Positions 23,900 through 33,136 of a DNA stretch of 64,000 nt are shown here, piece by piece. Each line of letters begins with the position of its first letter. Position 1 is the first letter of the stretch. The position numbers and the translations under genes are program-made. The notes below the pieces were generated by a model that searched no databases, was not told the DNA's origin, and saw nothing but the letters and a program-made list of their open reading frames with translations. This stretch comes from Thermoflavimicrobium daqui. GTDB taxonomy: Bacteria > Bacillota > Bacilli > Thermoactinomycetales > Thermoactinomycetaceae. The stretch is from positions 62,001-126,000 of the forward strand of contig NZ_KZ845667.1 in NCBI RefSeq assembly GCF_003313465.1, read 5' to 3'.

Positions 23900-24769
23900 T
23901 TACATTTCAGGTATGTATGGATTGGGATTTTCTTGATTAAGTTTATGAACAAGACGTCTTACTTTCATTTCTGTATTTGAGTCTGATGGTGTAAACACGC
24001 TGAAGCGTAAATCCGCATCTCTTTTAACTTCTAACGAAGTTAAGTCAAATAACATTTTACCAGCCTTGGCGTGTCGAAATTCGATAAAAACCTCTGGAGC
24101 TGAACTAACATCATTGTGACTCCAAAAGGATTGGAATTCTGGATTCTCGTTATTTAACTTCTCGATAAAATTTTTATACCAAGTATCCCCCATATATTTT
24201 CCATAATAGGATCGAAACAAAGCTAGAAACCCTCGAACAAAATCCCTCCAATTGACCGCTAATGCTTTGAACTCTCTTCTGGTGAATAAAAGCCAAATCA
24301 TATTGCGTTCATTTGCTGGTATCTGTGCAAAATCTATAAATATAGCCGCTGCTGCTTGATTCCAACCTACTATATTACACCGTCGATCAGAGATAAGCAT
24401 GGGAAAATTACGGAGTTCATTGAGAATAAGCTTTATAGCAGGAGTTATTACAGGAGAATGATTCACTTCGGTTAAAGGTGCAGGTGAATTAAGAGCTAAC
24501 ATAAACAAATATTTTCGTTCCTCTTCGTTAAGTTTAAGAGCGAGAGCAATGCGTTCTAATACCTGTGTGGTAACTGAAATATTCCTACCTTGTTCAAGCC
24601 ATGTGTACCACGTTGTACTGATCCCAGCAAGTTGTGCAACCTCTTCCCTCCTCAACCCAGGGGTACGTCTACGGCCGACGGAGGGTAATCCAACTTCATT
24701 AGGCTGTAATTTGGCACGATGTGTTTTTAAAAATTCGGATAAAGATTGTAAACGAACGTCGTCATGCAT
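23900..24769 (-). CDS. XRE-family regulator with MmyB-like ligand-binding domain
   Basis: About 289 residues. The N-terminal helix-turn-helix spans roughly residues 10-75 ('RTPGLRREEVAQLAGISTTW', 'YTWLEQGRNISVT'), and the C-terminal PAS-like MmyB domain is marked by 'ISDRRCNIVGWNQAAAAIF' and 'RHAKAGKMLFDLTSLEV'. Such proteins regulate adjacent oxidoreductase or SDR genes and bind fatty-acid-like ligands. I chose ATG at 24769, behind GAGGTG; a GTG three codons earlier overlaps the ribosome site. Divergent from fabF, a possible target. Confidence 0.9.
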   Translation of the reverse strand: MHDDVRLQSLSEFLKTHRAKLQPNEVGLPSVGRRRTPGLRREEVAQLAGISTTWYTWLEQGRNISVTTQVLERIALALKLNEEERKYLFMLALNSPAPLTEVNHSPVITPAIKLILNELRNFPMLISDRRCNIVGWNQAAAAIFIDFAQIPANERNMIWLLFTRREFKALAVNWRDFVRGFLALFRSYYGKYMGDTWYKNFIEKLNNENPEFQSFWSHNDVSSAPEVFIEFRHAKAGKMLFDLTSLEVKRDADLRFSVFTPSDSNTEMKVRRLVHKLNQENPNPYIPEM

Positions 24770-25014
24770 ATTACTCACCTCATCAAGCTGTTTTGTTCGA
24801 AGTTATTATTAATTATACTAGGATAAATAACAACTTGTAATAGGATATAGGTTATGCAAAGATAAGAGTAAATAATTATTCAGCTTGTTGACAAAGCGTT
24901 TGCCATATAATGCTTTCCATTTACATTATCACTTCAGCTTAAAAATATTTTTATAGGAAAACGAATTTAGATTTGGCATTAACCTCTAATTTTAAATAAG
25001 GGAGCGATAAATCA

Positions 25015-26262
25015 ATGCAACGTGTCGTTATCACAGGAATGGGGGTAATAACACCTATCGGTAATGATGTACCAACATTCTGGAAAAATCTCATTGCCGG
25101 TCAATCAGGGATTTCGACTATTGATACATTTGATGTTTCTAAATTTAAAACAAAAATTGCTGGAGTGGTTCGAGAATTTGATCCTAAAGCTGTCATTGAA
25201 CATCGAAATGTTCGGAGGCTGGATCGATTTAGTCAATTTGCCATCTGTACAGCTAAGCAGGCTCTAGATGATGCATCACTAAACTTAGAAGAGGAAAATG
25301 TAGAACGCATTGGGGTATATATTGGATCTGGTATCGGCGGTATTCAAACTTTATTGGATAGTTATCAAACCCTGATTAATCGGGGACCAAGCCGTGTTAG
25401 TCCTACCGCCGTCCCCATGATGATTGCAAACATGGCAGCAGCAAATGTAAGTATGCATTTTGGGTTAAAGGGGCCAAGTTTAGCTCCAGTTACTGCCTGT
25501 GCCAGTAGTAATAATGCGATTGGTGAAGCTTATAAACTAATCCAAAGAGGTGGAGCAGACATTATTATTGCAGGTGGTTCGGAAGCAGCAATCACTGATA
25601 TGACCCTTGCAGCATTTGGGAATGCAAAAGCACTATCCACCCGAAACGATGAACCTAAACGAGCCAGCCGTCCATTTGATGCTGAACGAGATGGATTTGT
25701 AGCATCAGAAGGTGCAGGTATATTAATTTTGGAGTCATTGGAACATGCACATAAACGAGGAGCACATATTTATGCAGAGGTTATTGGGTACGGGGCTACT
25801 TCTGATGCGTATCACATGGTTGCCTCTGATCCGGAAGGTTTAGGAGCGTATAGAGCGATGAGAGAAGCGATTGAAGATGCAGGAATGGCAATTAGAGATA
25901 TTGACCACATTAATGCCCATGCTACTAGTACCCCCTCTGGTGATCGATCAGAAACACTCGCCATAAAAAAAATCTTTGGTAATGATGCTTATCGTATACC
26001 TATTACAGCTAATAAATCGATATTTGGTCATATGTTAGGAGCTGCTGGAGCAGTCGAAGCGGTTGCTCTAGTAAAAACACTTCAGGAGAATATGATTCCA
26101 CCAACCATTAACTTAGAAAATCCTGATTCAGAATGTGATCTCGATTATGTTCCAAATGAAGCAAGAGCTACTCAAGTTAAGGTGGGTCTTTCAAACTCCT
26201 TCGGATTTGGTGGGCATAACGCTGTACTTATATTTAAAAAATATAATCCTTCTGATATATAA
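25015..26262 (+). CDS. fabF: Beta-ketoacyl-ACP synthase II
   Basis: A 415-residue thiolase-fold condensing enzyme that elongates acyl-ACP with malonyl-ACP. Catalytic Cys162 lies in 'TACASSNNAIGEA', and the two active-site histidines are in 'INAHATSTPSGD' and 'NKSIFGHMLGAAGA'. The nucleophile loop CASSNN differs from the usual CATGTN, and there is no fabH/acpP neighbour, so it may be a second FabF paralogue rather than the housekeeping one. Ribosome site GGGAGCGA. The following 330 bases contain no gene I can support, only the hairpin at 26544. Confidence 0.9.
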   Translation: MQRVVITGMGVITPIGNDVPTFWKNLIAGQSGISTIDTFDVSKFKTKIAGVVREFDPKAVIEHRNVRRLDRFSQFAICTAKQALDDASLNLEEENVERIGVYIGSGIGGIQTLLDSYQTLINRGPSRVSPTAVPMMIANMAAANVSMHFGLKGPSLAPVTACASSNNAIGEAYKLIQRGGADIIIAGGSEAAITDMTLAAFGNAKALSTRNDEPKRASRPFDAERDGFVASEGAGILILESLEHAHKRGAHIYAEVIGYGATSDAYHMVASDPEGLGAYRAMREAIEDAGMAIRDIDHINAHATSTPSGDRSETLAIKKIFGNDAYRIPITANKSIFGHMLGAAGAVEAVALVKTLQENMIPPTINLENPDSECDLDYVPNEARATQVKVGLSNSFGFGGHNAVLIFKKYNPSDI

Positions 26263-26543
26263 ATATATCAATGAAAGGGAGAAGTATTTTTATTATTATT
26301 GGCTAAGTCCGAAATCAGATTATTACTATATTCCTCAATTTGAATAGGTTCAAAAAAGAGGGTGTCACCATTTCGATCAGGTAGCCTTTCATATTTTGCA
26401 GAAATAGGATGATGATACTAATATAAAAATGGAACTAGAACGATTTTGCCCATGCGGGTACATGCAACAGAAGTATTAGAACTATATAGGATGGGTTGAT
26501 GAGAGTCTCAAATATCTAAATGAAATACTCAACCCCTTCAGGT

Positions 26544-26584
26544 AAAGTCTCGACTTTTCTCTAAGAGTGAAAAGTCGAGACTTT
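26544..26584. terminator. Bidirectional terminator between fabF and the P450 relic
   Basis: AAAGTCTCGACTTTTC (26544-26559) pairs perfectly with its complement at 26569-26584, loop of nine bases. Confidence 0.7.
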
Positions 26585-26592
26585 GTCTTTAT

Positions 26593-27705
26593 TTATATAA
26601 AATCAACCAGCTGGTGAATAATGCCACGTACAGGGATATTATGCGGAAACTGACGATCCTGAGGGAAAATTCTTATAGGCATACCATGTATAGGGCGCAT
26701 AGATATGTTTGGCTCAATCTTAGCATGAGATACAACCGAGAAACGATAGTGTTGTAGAAGAATGGATAAAACGATTTTCATTTCATGTGTAGCAAAACCT
26801 GCACCAATACACATGTGTTGTCCAGCACTAAACGGAAGGTATTCATAGGGAGATCGGTTAAGGGTAAACCAACGATCGGGTTTGAAGCGATTGGGTTCAT
26901 CATATAATTCAGGGAGTCGATGTGTGATAAATTGGCTATAGATCATGTTCGTTCTTTCAGTTCACATGACGTAGCAGTAATCCTTGTACCAATACTGGCT
27001 GGAGGTAACAAACGTAAGCTTTCTTTAATCACACCATCAAGAAGGGGCAATTGACGAAGCTGTTCAATGGTTGGAGCGTTACCGTGTAAGATATAATCTA
27101 GTTCATCGAGTAGATTAGCCAAGATATGGGGATGTTGGGCAAGTAGAAAGATGGTCCATGTTAAAGCATTTGCGGTAGTCTCATGACCAGCGACAAATAA
27201 AGTAAATGTGTGGCCGATTAGTTCTTCATCACTTAAGCTTTTTCCATCCTCGTCATTTGCATGAATTAAAGACGCTAGTACATCCGTTGTTTCTGTCTGT
27301 GCTCTCTTTTGTGTAATCATTGAACGAATATAGCTATCTAACTTCTCTGCGGTACGTAAAGCTTGATAATAAGGAGAACCTGGGAATTTAATGGGCACTA
27401 TAGTTACTAAGGGCATCATACGAGTTATACGTTGTATAAGTATTTCCATCATTGTATAGTCCGAAAAGAGTTTTAACGGCAATTCGTTGGGTTAAACTTT
27501 TCATTTCAATATTTAAATCAATTTCTGATCGATTGTGCCACCGCTTAAGCATTTGTTGGGTAAGTGTAATCATGTCATTACTATATTTTATAACTCGTTG
27601 TTTGTGAAATGCAGGTTGCATAAGACGACGATGTAGTTTATGCTTATTTCCTTCCATTAGTAATAGGTTATTAAATTTGATCTGGCCTAAGGTTGGTTGA
27701 ATTTA
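26593..27705 (-). pseudogene. Cytochrome P450 relic (frameshifted, N-terminus deleted)
   Basis: Three frames together spell a P450. 27388-27705 carries 'HKLHRRLMQPAFHKQRVI', the region normally near residue 90; 26943-27482 carries the I-helix 'LFVAGHETTANALTW' and the ExxR motif 'KESLRLLPP'; 26593-26946 carries the PERF-like 'PNRFKPDRW' and heme-Cys loop 'FSAGQHMCIGAGFA'. The frame changes near 27470 and near 26945, the latter in place of the usual Gly-rich loop before VIYSQ. Roughly the first 80 residues are missing, and the break falls at the start of the divergent TetR gene. Confidence 0.85.
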
Positions 27706-28334
27706 ATCATCAGCAGTGCCTCGGGGATACAAAAACAAAAATACTTGATGCTGCACGGAGAGTTTTTGCCAGATATGGATATGAAGGAGCTACTTTAGAT
27801 CAAGTAGCGAATGATGCAGGATTAACCAAGGGAGCAGTATATTGGCACTTTGCAAGTAAGAGTGACCTTTTCCTAACTTTATGTGATCGGAGTTTAACAC
27901 AGTTACGAGAAGGATTACCTAAGCAGATTCAATATATATTTACTTCAGAGAATCCCGTTGAAGCAGTAAGAAAGTTATTAGAAGCACAATTTCTATCTTG
28001 TGAACAGGGAAATGACGAACAACCTATGCTTTTCTTTGAATTTATATCAAGTAGTCGAGATCCTTCAGTAAGAAAAAAACTATGCGAATCTTTCTCGAAA
28101 TTATTTGCAGAAACCTCTGAGATTTTACGAGAAATGCAACGAAAAAATTTACTAACTTCAAATGTGGATGTGGATAATTTATCAGTCACTCTTCATGCAC
28201 TGGTCAATGGAATTGTACTAATGTGGCTAGTAGCTCCAGATCAAGTTTCTTTTCAATCTATTTCAGCAGAGGTATCAAAAGTCCTATGGTCTGGAATACA
28301 ACCTAATCAATCAGCAACTCAAAAGAACCCGTAA
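27693..28334 (+). CDS. TetR/AcrR-family transcriptional regulator
   Basis: A 213-residue repressor-type protein. DNA-binding domain residues about 14-60: 'TKILDAARRVFARYGYEGAT', 'LDQVANDAGLTKGAVYWHFA', 'SKSDLF'. The C-terminal AcrR-like ligand domain follows. The only usable start is TTG at 27693, with a weak TAAGG, and the first 12 residues (VEFNHQQCLGD) are atypical, as if a deletion that removed the P450 5' end also removed the native start. It probably once controlled the divergent P450; now perhaps only the following hydrolase. Confidence 0.85.
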   Translation: MVEFNHQQCLGDTKTKILDAARRVFARYGYEGATLDQVANDAGLTKGAVYWHFASKSDLFLTLCDRSLTQLREGLPKQIQYIFTSENPVEAVRKLLEAQFLSCEQGNDEQPMLFFEFISSSRDPSVRKKLCESFSKLFAETSEILREMQRKNLLTSNVDVDNLSVTLHALVNGIVLMWLVAPDQVSFQSISAEVSKVLWSGIQPNQSATQKNP

Positions 28335-28385
28335 AATACGGGTTTTAAAGTAAGATTAACATACTGAAAAGAATGTAATATAGCA

Positions 28386-29324
28386 ATGATTAAAAAGGGG
28401 ATGGATGAATTGACAGTTGCTATAGTCATTATCATTTTTCTAATCATCACATTATTATGGTATAACCACAATCAAATAAAACAGGCAGAAGCTAAGTTTC
28501 CGCCAACTGGCAAGTTTGTAACAATAGAAGGGATAAAATTACATTATATAAGTGAAGGATCAGGAAAGCCGATTGTTTTTTTACATGGAGGAGTTTTAAC
28601 AGGAGATGATTTTCGAAAAGTTATAAAATTAGCAGTTAAACAAGGATATCATACGATAGCTTTTGACCGTCCCGGATATGGATATAGTGAGAGACCTAAA
28701 AGTGAAGATGCTACGCCAATGGTTCAGGCTAGATTGTTACATCATGCGCTCAAAAAGTTAGGTGTAGAAAGACCCATGTTAGTAGGGCACTCATGGAGTG
28801 GGATTTTGGTTCTCTCATATGCGCTTTCTTATCCCGACAATTTATCAGGTATGATCATCTTAGGCGGTGCGATGTACAAGGAAGGATATCCGGCAGAACA
28901 TGGTGATCCTATCTCGAAGATTGTAACAACTCCCATTCTTGGAGATGCCTTACTTCATATGTTAATAACAACACCCATAATCAAAGGATTAGCACGAAAT
29001 ATATTAAAAGAAACTTTTACTCCCGAACCCGTACCTGCTGATTACTATGAAACTGCTGTGGCGCTCTGGCTTCGTCCCAACCACTTTAAAGCAAATCGAG
29101 AAGATGTTTTATTTTTTGCTCCCACTGCCGTTGTAGTAGGAGAGAATGATCCATTTGGAGTGCAAGCACAGGCAAAACGACTAAAAAGAGATATGCCTCA
29201 TGCTAAGTTAATCACTTTACCAAATGTTGCTCATATGATTCCGCAAAATCATCCTCAATTAGTTATGGATGTGGTTCATACATTTATTTCAGAACAAGAA
29301 CTAACAAAGACAGCTACTTTCTGA
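28386..29324 (+). CDS. Membrane-anchored alpha/beta hydrolase
   Basis: A 312-residue protein: one N-terminal membrane segment (residues about 9-26, VAIVIIIFLIITLLW) then an alpha/beta-hydrolase domain. Nucleophile elbow GHSWSG (Ser about residue 140), acid in 'VGENDPFG', catalytic His in 'NVAHMIPQNHPQ', oxyanion loop HGGVLTGDD. An ester, lactone or haloalkane-like substrate is possible. A TTG eight codons in (28410) sits 8 bases after AAAAGGGGA and may be the real start. It follows the TetR gene by 51 bases and may be co-transcribed. Confidence 0.85.
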   Translation: MIKKGMDELTVAIVIIIFLIITLLWYNHNQIKQAEAKFPPTGKFVTIEGIKLHYISEGSGKPIVFLHGGVLTGDDFRKVIKLAVKQGYHTIAFDRPGYGYSERPKSEDATPMVQARLLHHALKKLGVERPMLVGHSWSGILVLSYALSYPDNLSGMIILGGAMYKEGYPAEHGDPISKIVTTPILGDALLHMLITTPIIKGLARNILKETFTPEPVPADYYETAVALWLRPNHFKANREDVLFFAPTAVVVGENDPFGVQAQAKRLKRDMPHAKLITLPNVAHMIPQNHPQLVMDVVHTFISEQELTKTATF

Positions 29325-29382
29325 TATCCATGTAAATAGAAAAGGAAAGCCACCGTGTAACATGTAACATTGTCATAAAATG

Positions 29383-29414
29383 AAATGACTTGAGTTTGTT
29401 CTCAAGTCATTTTG
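29383..29414. terminator. Bidirectional terminator
   Basis: AAATGACTTGAG and CTCAAGTCATTT form a 12-bp stem between the convergent hydrolase and RidA genes. Confidence 0.8.
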
Positions 29415-29433
29415 TGATCCGTTTGAACTCACA

Positions 29434-29823
29434 TTACCAACGTGCAGCCCAAGCTTCTACTTCAACTTTTAAATTAGGTTGAACTAATGCTGATACAAAG
29501 GCCATCGTGGTAGAAGGTGGAGTGCCACCATGAAATTGACTCCAAATTTCTGTGAATTGATCACGAGAAACTGGCTCAGTTAACCAAATATTGACCTTTA
29601 TAATACCATCTGAAGTTACCCCTTCGCTCTTCAAAATTTGACGTATATTATGAAGTGCATTTCGTAACTGTTCTTCCACTTCTAAGGGTAAATTTCCATC
29701 GGAGTCAGTACCAACTTGACCTGAGAGAACGAGGAGATCAGCATCTTTTGGTACAACAGAGAGATGTGAATAAGCACCAATGGGTGGTGCTACGTTATCT
29801 GGGTTCTTCCTTGTTACTGACAA
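29434..29823 (-). CDS. RidA family (YjgF/YER057c/UK114) protein
   Basis: A 129-residue protein with the RidA fold: 'NVAPPIGAYSHLSVVPKDAD', 'LVLSGQVGTDSDGNLP', 'NIRQILKSEGVTSDGIIKVN' and the end 'PPSTTMAFVSALVQPNLKVE' then VEAWA. Canonical RidA deaminates reactive enamines through an Arg near residue 105; here the position before the last strands reads STTMAFV, not the STR/RxxV of active enzymes, so it may belong to a non-deaminating subgroup. Single gene. Intergenic 29824-30113 shows nothing clear. Confidence 0.85.
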   Translation of the reverse strand: MSVTRKNPDNVAPPIGAYSHLSVVPKDADLLVLSGQVGTDSDGNLPLEVEEQLRNALHNIRQILKSEGVTSDGIIKVNIWLTEPVSRDQFTEIWSQFHGGTPPSTTMAFVSALVQPNLKVEVEAWAARW

Positions 29824-30113
29824 TCTTGATCTACTCCTTCTAATTATTAAAGAGATCGATATATTTTCCTATCTATTATGTAATTACCTAATTTTATGGA
29901 AATAATTCAATTTAATATATAATTATAGCATAAAATAACGCAGATCCATAGTCAAATCGATGTTAATGATGGAGTAGGGCATGTTGCATTGATCTGTTAA
30001 CCTGCCGTATAAAATGGCATAGAAGTGATGTTTAGGGTAAATTGAAAAGGTGACTTTAAAATACAGAGGTGTTTCATTTTTTAGATAACGCATAAAAGAG
30101 GGCAGGGGGTATT

Positions 30114-31112
30114 ATGAAATCTCGTGTTATTCGCTGTTATCAATATGGCGAACCAAAGGAAGTATTAAAAATCGAAAGTAGAAGCCTATCGGCTCCAGAG
30201 CCTGGTGAGATTCTAGTTCGTATGAAGGCTCGACCTATCAATCCATCCGATTTGATACCGATTCGTGGTATGTATGCACATCGTACACACCTACCACTGG
30301 TTCCTGGTTATGAGGGAGTCGGGATTGTTGAGAAGATCGGCCCTTCAGTATCTCCATCGCTTCTTGGAAAGCGTGTGTTACCATTACGCGGTGAAGGAAC
30401 TTGGCAAGAGATCGTGAAATCTTCAGCAATATGGGCTATACCGATTCCGAATACCCTTGATGATGAAAGTGCAAGTCAATTGTATATTAATCCAGTAACT
30501 GCATGGATCATCTGTTCCGATGTATTACAGCTTAAACAAGGTGACATCATTGTGATGAATGCTTGTGGATCATCGATTGGACGTATTTTTGCTCAGCTTT
30601 CGATGATTTTTGGTTTTCGATTAATTGCTGTAACGCGAAATAATATTCATACGGATGACTTACTTAAACTAGGTGCGTGGAAAGTAATTGATTCATCAAA
30701 ATTACCATTATATGAGGCTGTTATGGAATTAACGAATGGAAGAGGAGCTAAAACAGTTATCGATTCTGTTGGTGGAGTTTATGGTACAGAGCTAATAAAA
30801 TGTGTTCAAAAAGGGGGGGTATTCCTAAGTATTGGGCTCTTATCAGGTATTCAGATCGATTGGGCCAAGGCCAAAGAAACGGGCGTAACAGGAAAATTAT
30901 TTTTGTTACGACACTGGATTCAAAACATATCATACCTACAGTGGCAAAAAACATTTGAGCATATTATTGAGCTGGTTGTACAAGGAAAGCTTAAGATGCA
31001 ATCTGTAGCTGAGCGATTTGAGCTCTATGATTTTAAAAGTGCAATTCGAGCTACAGAAGCTCCTAAGCGAAGAGGGAAAGTTCTTTTGACAAGTATAGAT
31101 TCATATATTTAA
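30114..31112 (+). CDS. Zinc-less MDR-family NAD(P)H oxidoreductase (quinone reductase / MECR-like)
   Basis: A 332-residue medium-chain reductase. The GroES-like N-terminus contains 'RPINPSDLIPIRGMY' and 'PLVPGYEGVGIVEKIG'; the Rossmann part has 'NACGSSIGRIFAQL' (a changed form of AxxGxxG) and 'KTVIDSVGG'. Catalytic-zinc cysteines are absent. 2-enoyl thioester or quinone reduction is typical for the group; the substrate is not known. AGGGGG precedes ATG. Monocistronic. Confidence 0.85.
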   Translation: MKSRVIRCYQYGEPKEVLKIESRSLSAPEPGEILVRMKARPINPSDLIPIRGMYAHRTHLPLVPGYEGVGIVEKIGPSVSPSLLGKRVLPLRGEGTWQEIVKSSAIWAIPIPNTLDDESASQLYINPVTAWIICSDVLQLKQGDIIVMNACGSSIGRIFAQLSMIFGFRLIAVTRNNIHTDDLLKLGAWKVIDSSKLPLYEAVMELTNGRGAKTVIDSVGGVYGTELIKCVQKGGVFLSIGLLSGIQIDWAKAKETGVTGKLFLLRHWIQNISYLQWQKTFEHIIELVVQGKLKMQSVAERFELYDFKSAIRATEAPKRRGKVLLTSIDSYI

Positions 31113-31266
31113 GGAAGGGATAGAGATACGACATTTTGATAGGATTAGTCGAAGAATGATTCCTAGCTATAGACATTTGAGTTTAATCCCATGATTAATA
31201 TTTATTGATCCAATCAAAATAATTCAGTAAAATGAAATGATAATATATATAAAGGAGCTGTGCCCT

Positions 31267-31317
31267 ATGATTTGGTTTGGGATATCGTTAGAAGTAAAAG
31301 AGGTGAATAGTTTTTAA
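31267..31317 (+). CDS. Possible 16-codon leader peptide before the GNAT gene
   Basis: ATG at 31267 lies 8 bases after a strong AAAGGAG and opens a short frame MIWFGISLEVKEVNSF then TAA, ending 17 bases before the GNAT start. The ribosome site is better than that of many real genes here. No clear terminator hairpin was seen between the two, so translational coupling or coincidence are both possible. Confidence 0.3.
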   Translation: MIWFGISLEVKEVNSF

Positions 31318-31334
31318 AAAAAGGGGAATGAAGA

Positions 31335-31895
31335 ATGACTTTAAAATATACTCAACTTTTTCGTGGCGATTTGGTACGTCTGACATCTTTTCAAATAGAT
31401 GATGCTCATGAAATGGTTCATTGGTATGAAGATGCTGATTTTTTGAGAAAATTGGACACTGATTTAGCATTTCCACGAACTCTACAGGAACTGCAAGAAA
31501 AGGATCAACTACAATGTCGAAGCCCTCATGGTATTCAATTTGGTATTCGGACCTTAGAAAGTAATGAGCTAATCGGATTTGTTGCGTTACACGGAATCGA
31601 ATGGAATAACCAGACAGGAATGTTGGCAATCGGAATCGGTGATCCTCAATATCGTCATAAAGGATATGGAACAGACGCTCTTCGCTTAATTTTACGATAT
31701 GCTTTCCATGAGTTAAATCTTAATCGAGTAGGGCTTGATGTGATCCAGTATAATGAAAGTGCTATAAGAGCCTACGAAAAAGTTGGGTTTATCATAGAAG
31801 GAAGAATTCGTTCAGCTGTTCTTAGAGATGGAAATAGCTATGATCGTATCTTCATGGGTATTCTACGTGATGAATGGGAAGGAACTACAGCTTAG
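31335..31895 (+). CDS. GNAT N-acetyltransferase, RimJ/RimL-like
   Basis: A 186-residue acetyltransferase. The acetyl-CoA pyrophosphate loop is 'QYRHKGYGTDALRLIL' (residues about 112-127), followed by 'LNRVGLDVIQYNESAIRAYE' and 'KVGFIIEGRIRSAVLRDG', the standard C-terminal half of the Acetyltransf_3 group. The acceptor (protein N-terminus, amine or drug) is unknown. AAAGGGGAATG precedes the ATG. Confidence 0.9.
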   Translation: MTLKYTQLFRGDLVRLTSFQIDDAHEMVHWYEDADFLRKLDTDLAFPRTLQELQEKDQLQCRSPHGIQFGIRTLESNELIGFVALHGIEWNNQTGMLAIGIGDPQYRHKGYGTDALRLILRYAFHELNLNRVGLDVIQYNESAIRAYEKVGFIIEGRIRSAVLRDGNSYDRIFMGILRDEWEGTTA

Positions 31896-31914
31896 ATAAT
31901 AAAATACCTGACTA

Positions 31915-31955
31915 GAATGAAACAACTCCCTATTTGATAGGGAGTTGTTTCATTC
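31915..31955. terminator. Bidirectional terminator
   Basis: Perfect 19-bp arms starting GAATGAAACAACTCCCTAT with a TTG loop. Confidence 0.85.
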
Positions 31956-32049
31956 TTACATAAACTTTAGAGCTATTTAGGAAGGGGCATGATTTCGGGT
32001 TTAGGTTAAAGCATGATGGTATTATCTTATAATACATGTATATCTAGGA

Positions 32050-32799
32050 CTATTTAAAAGATGCATAACCTTCATCTGCCATCACAACGCTACCATTGAT
32101 TGCACTGGCTTCTTCTAATGATATTAAATAGACAGTGTCTGCAATTTGTTCAGGTTTTGTTAGTTTATTCCCCATTACTTTTGCTTTCATTGATTCTATC
32201 ATACCCATATCCTTATAACCTTGAATAATAGGTGTATCCACGACTCCTGGTGCTACAGCTACAACACGAATTCCAAAGTCAGCAAGTTCAAGAGCAGCCG
32301 ATTTAGTCATCATAATTACTGCACCTTTTGAAGCATGATAAGCAAAAGTGCCAGGTGATGCTAAGAAACCAAAGACCGAAGCTGTATTAATAATGACACC
32401 TTTAATACCTAACTCTCTCATCTTACGACCTGCAGCAATAATTCCGTGTGCTACACCATGTTGGTTCACATTGATTACACGATGATAGTCATCAAGATTT
32501 TGGTCTAAAACAGGAGTAAGGCGTCCTAATCCAGCATTATTAAACATGACATCAATTCTGCCATATACTTCTACTGTTTTTTCCACTAATGCTTCTACAT
32601 CTTCATATTTTGACACGTCTGTTTTTACAAAAATAGCTTCCTTACCATCCGATTTAATTAATTCAACAGTTTCTTTGCCAAGCTCTTCGTTAAAATCTGC
32701 TACAACGACTTGGTCACCTTTTCTAGCAAATTTCAAGGCAGTTTGTCTTCCAATGCCACTTGCGCCACCAGTAATGACGGCAACTCTTTGATCGGACAT
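32050..32799 (-). CDS. SDR-family NAD(P)-dependent oxidoreductase
   Basis: A 249-residue classical short-chain dehydrogenase: TGGASGIG (residues 10-17), NNAG, 'NTASVFG' with the Ser, YHASK, and the end MADEGY. Start ATG at 32799 is fixed by AAGGAGG seven bases before it; upstream codons in frame lack a ribosome site. A broad group that oxidises or reduces alcohols, sugars or steroids; no neighbour suggests a substrate. Intact, unlike the SDR at 2447. Confidence 0.92.
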   Translation of the reverse strand: MSDQRVAVITGGASGIGRQTALKFARKGDQVVVADFNEELGKETVELIKSDGKEAIFVKTDVSKYEDVEALVEKTVEVYGRIDVMFNNAGLGRLTPVLDQNLDDYHRVINVNQHGVAHGIIAAGRKMRELGIKGVIINTASVFGFLASPGTFAYHASKGAVIMMTKSAALELADFGIRVVAVAPGVVDTPIIQGYKDMGMIESMKAKVMGNKLTKPEQIADTVYLISLEEASAINGSVVMADEGYASFK

Positions 32800-33136
32800 T
32801 TGATGTTCCTCCTTATAGTAGCCACTAATTAAGGTGAATAATAACAAGTTAGTTCTCATGCTGCTAATAGATTAGAGAAAGGGACTTTCCCTGAATATTT
32901 AATGATATTATTTACTTTTAAAAGGTTATCATATACAATTATCTAATACAAATTTAGTTATATTTAATCAAGAAAAACTAAAGCAATGAAAATATATGAA
33001 TTATATTAAGACTATTCGGTAAAAATGTTAGAGAGAGAATTACTAAATAATCAACTTTTTATAATCTTTAGTTTATACTTAATCTGGTATTTAAATGAGT
33101 AGATAGAAGCTAAATGAAATAAAAAGGAGAAAATTA

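Noticed and set aside
26263-26543. Short stretches with CPCGYMQQKY and WVDESLKYLNEIL
   Set aside because: Possibly a decayed gene, but too short and interrupted to assign to any family.
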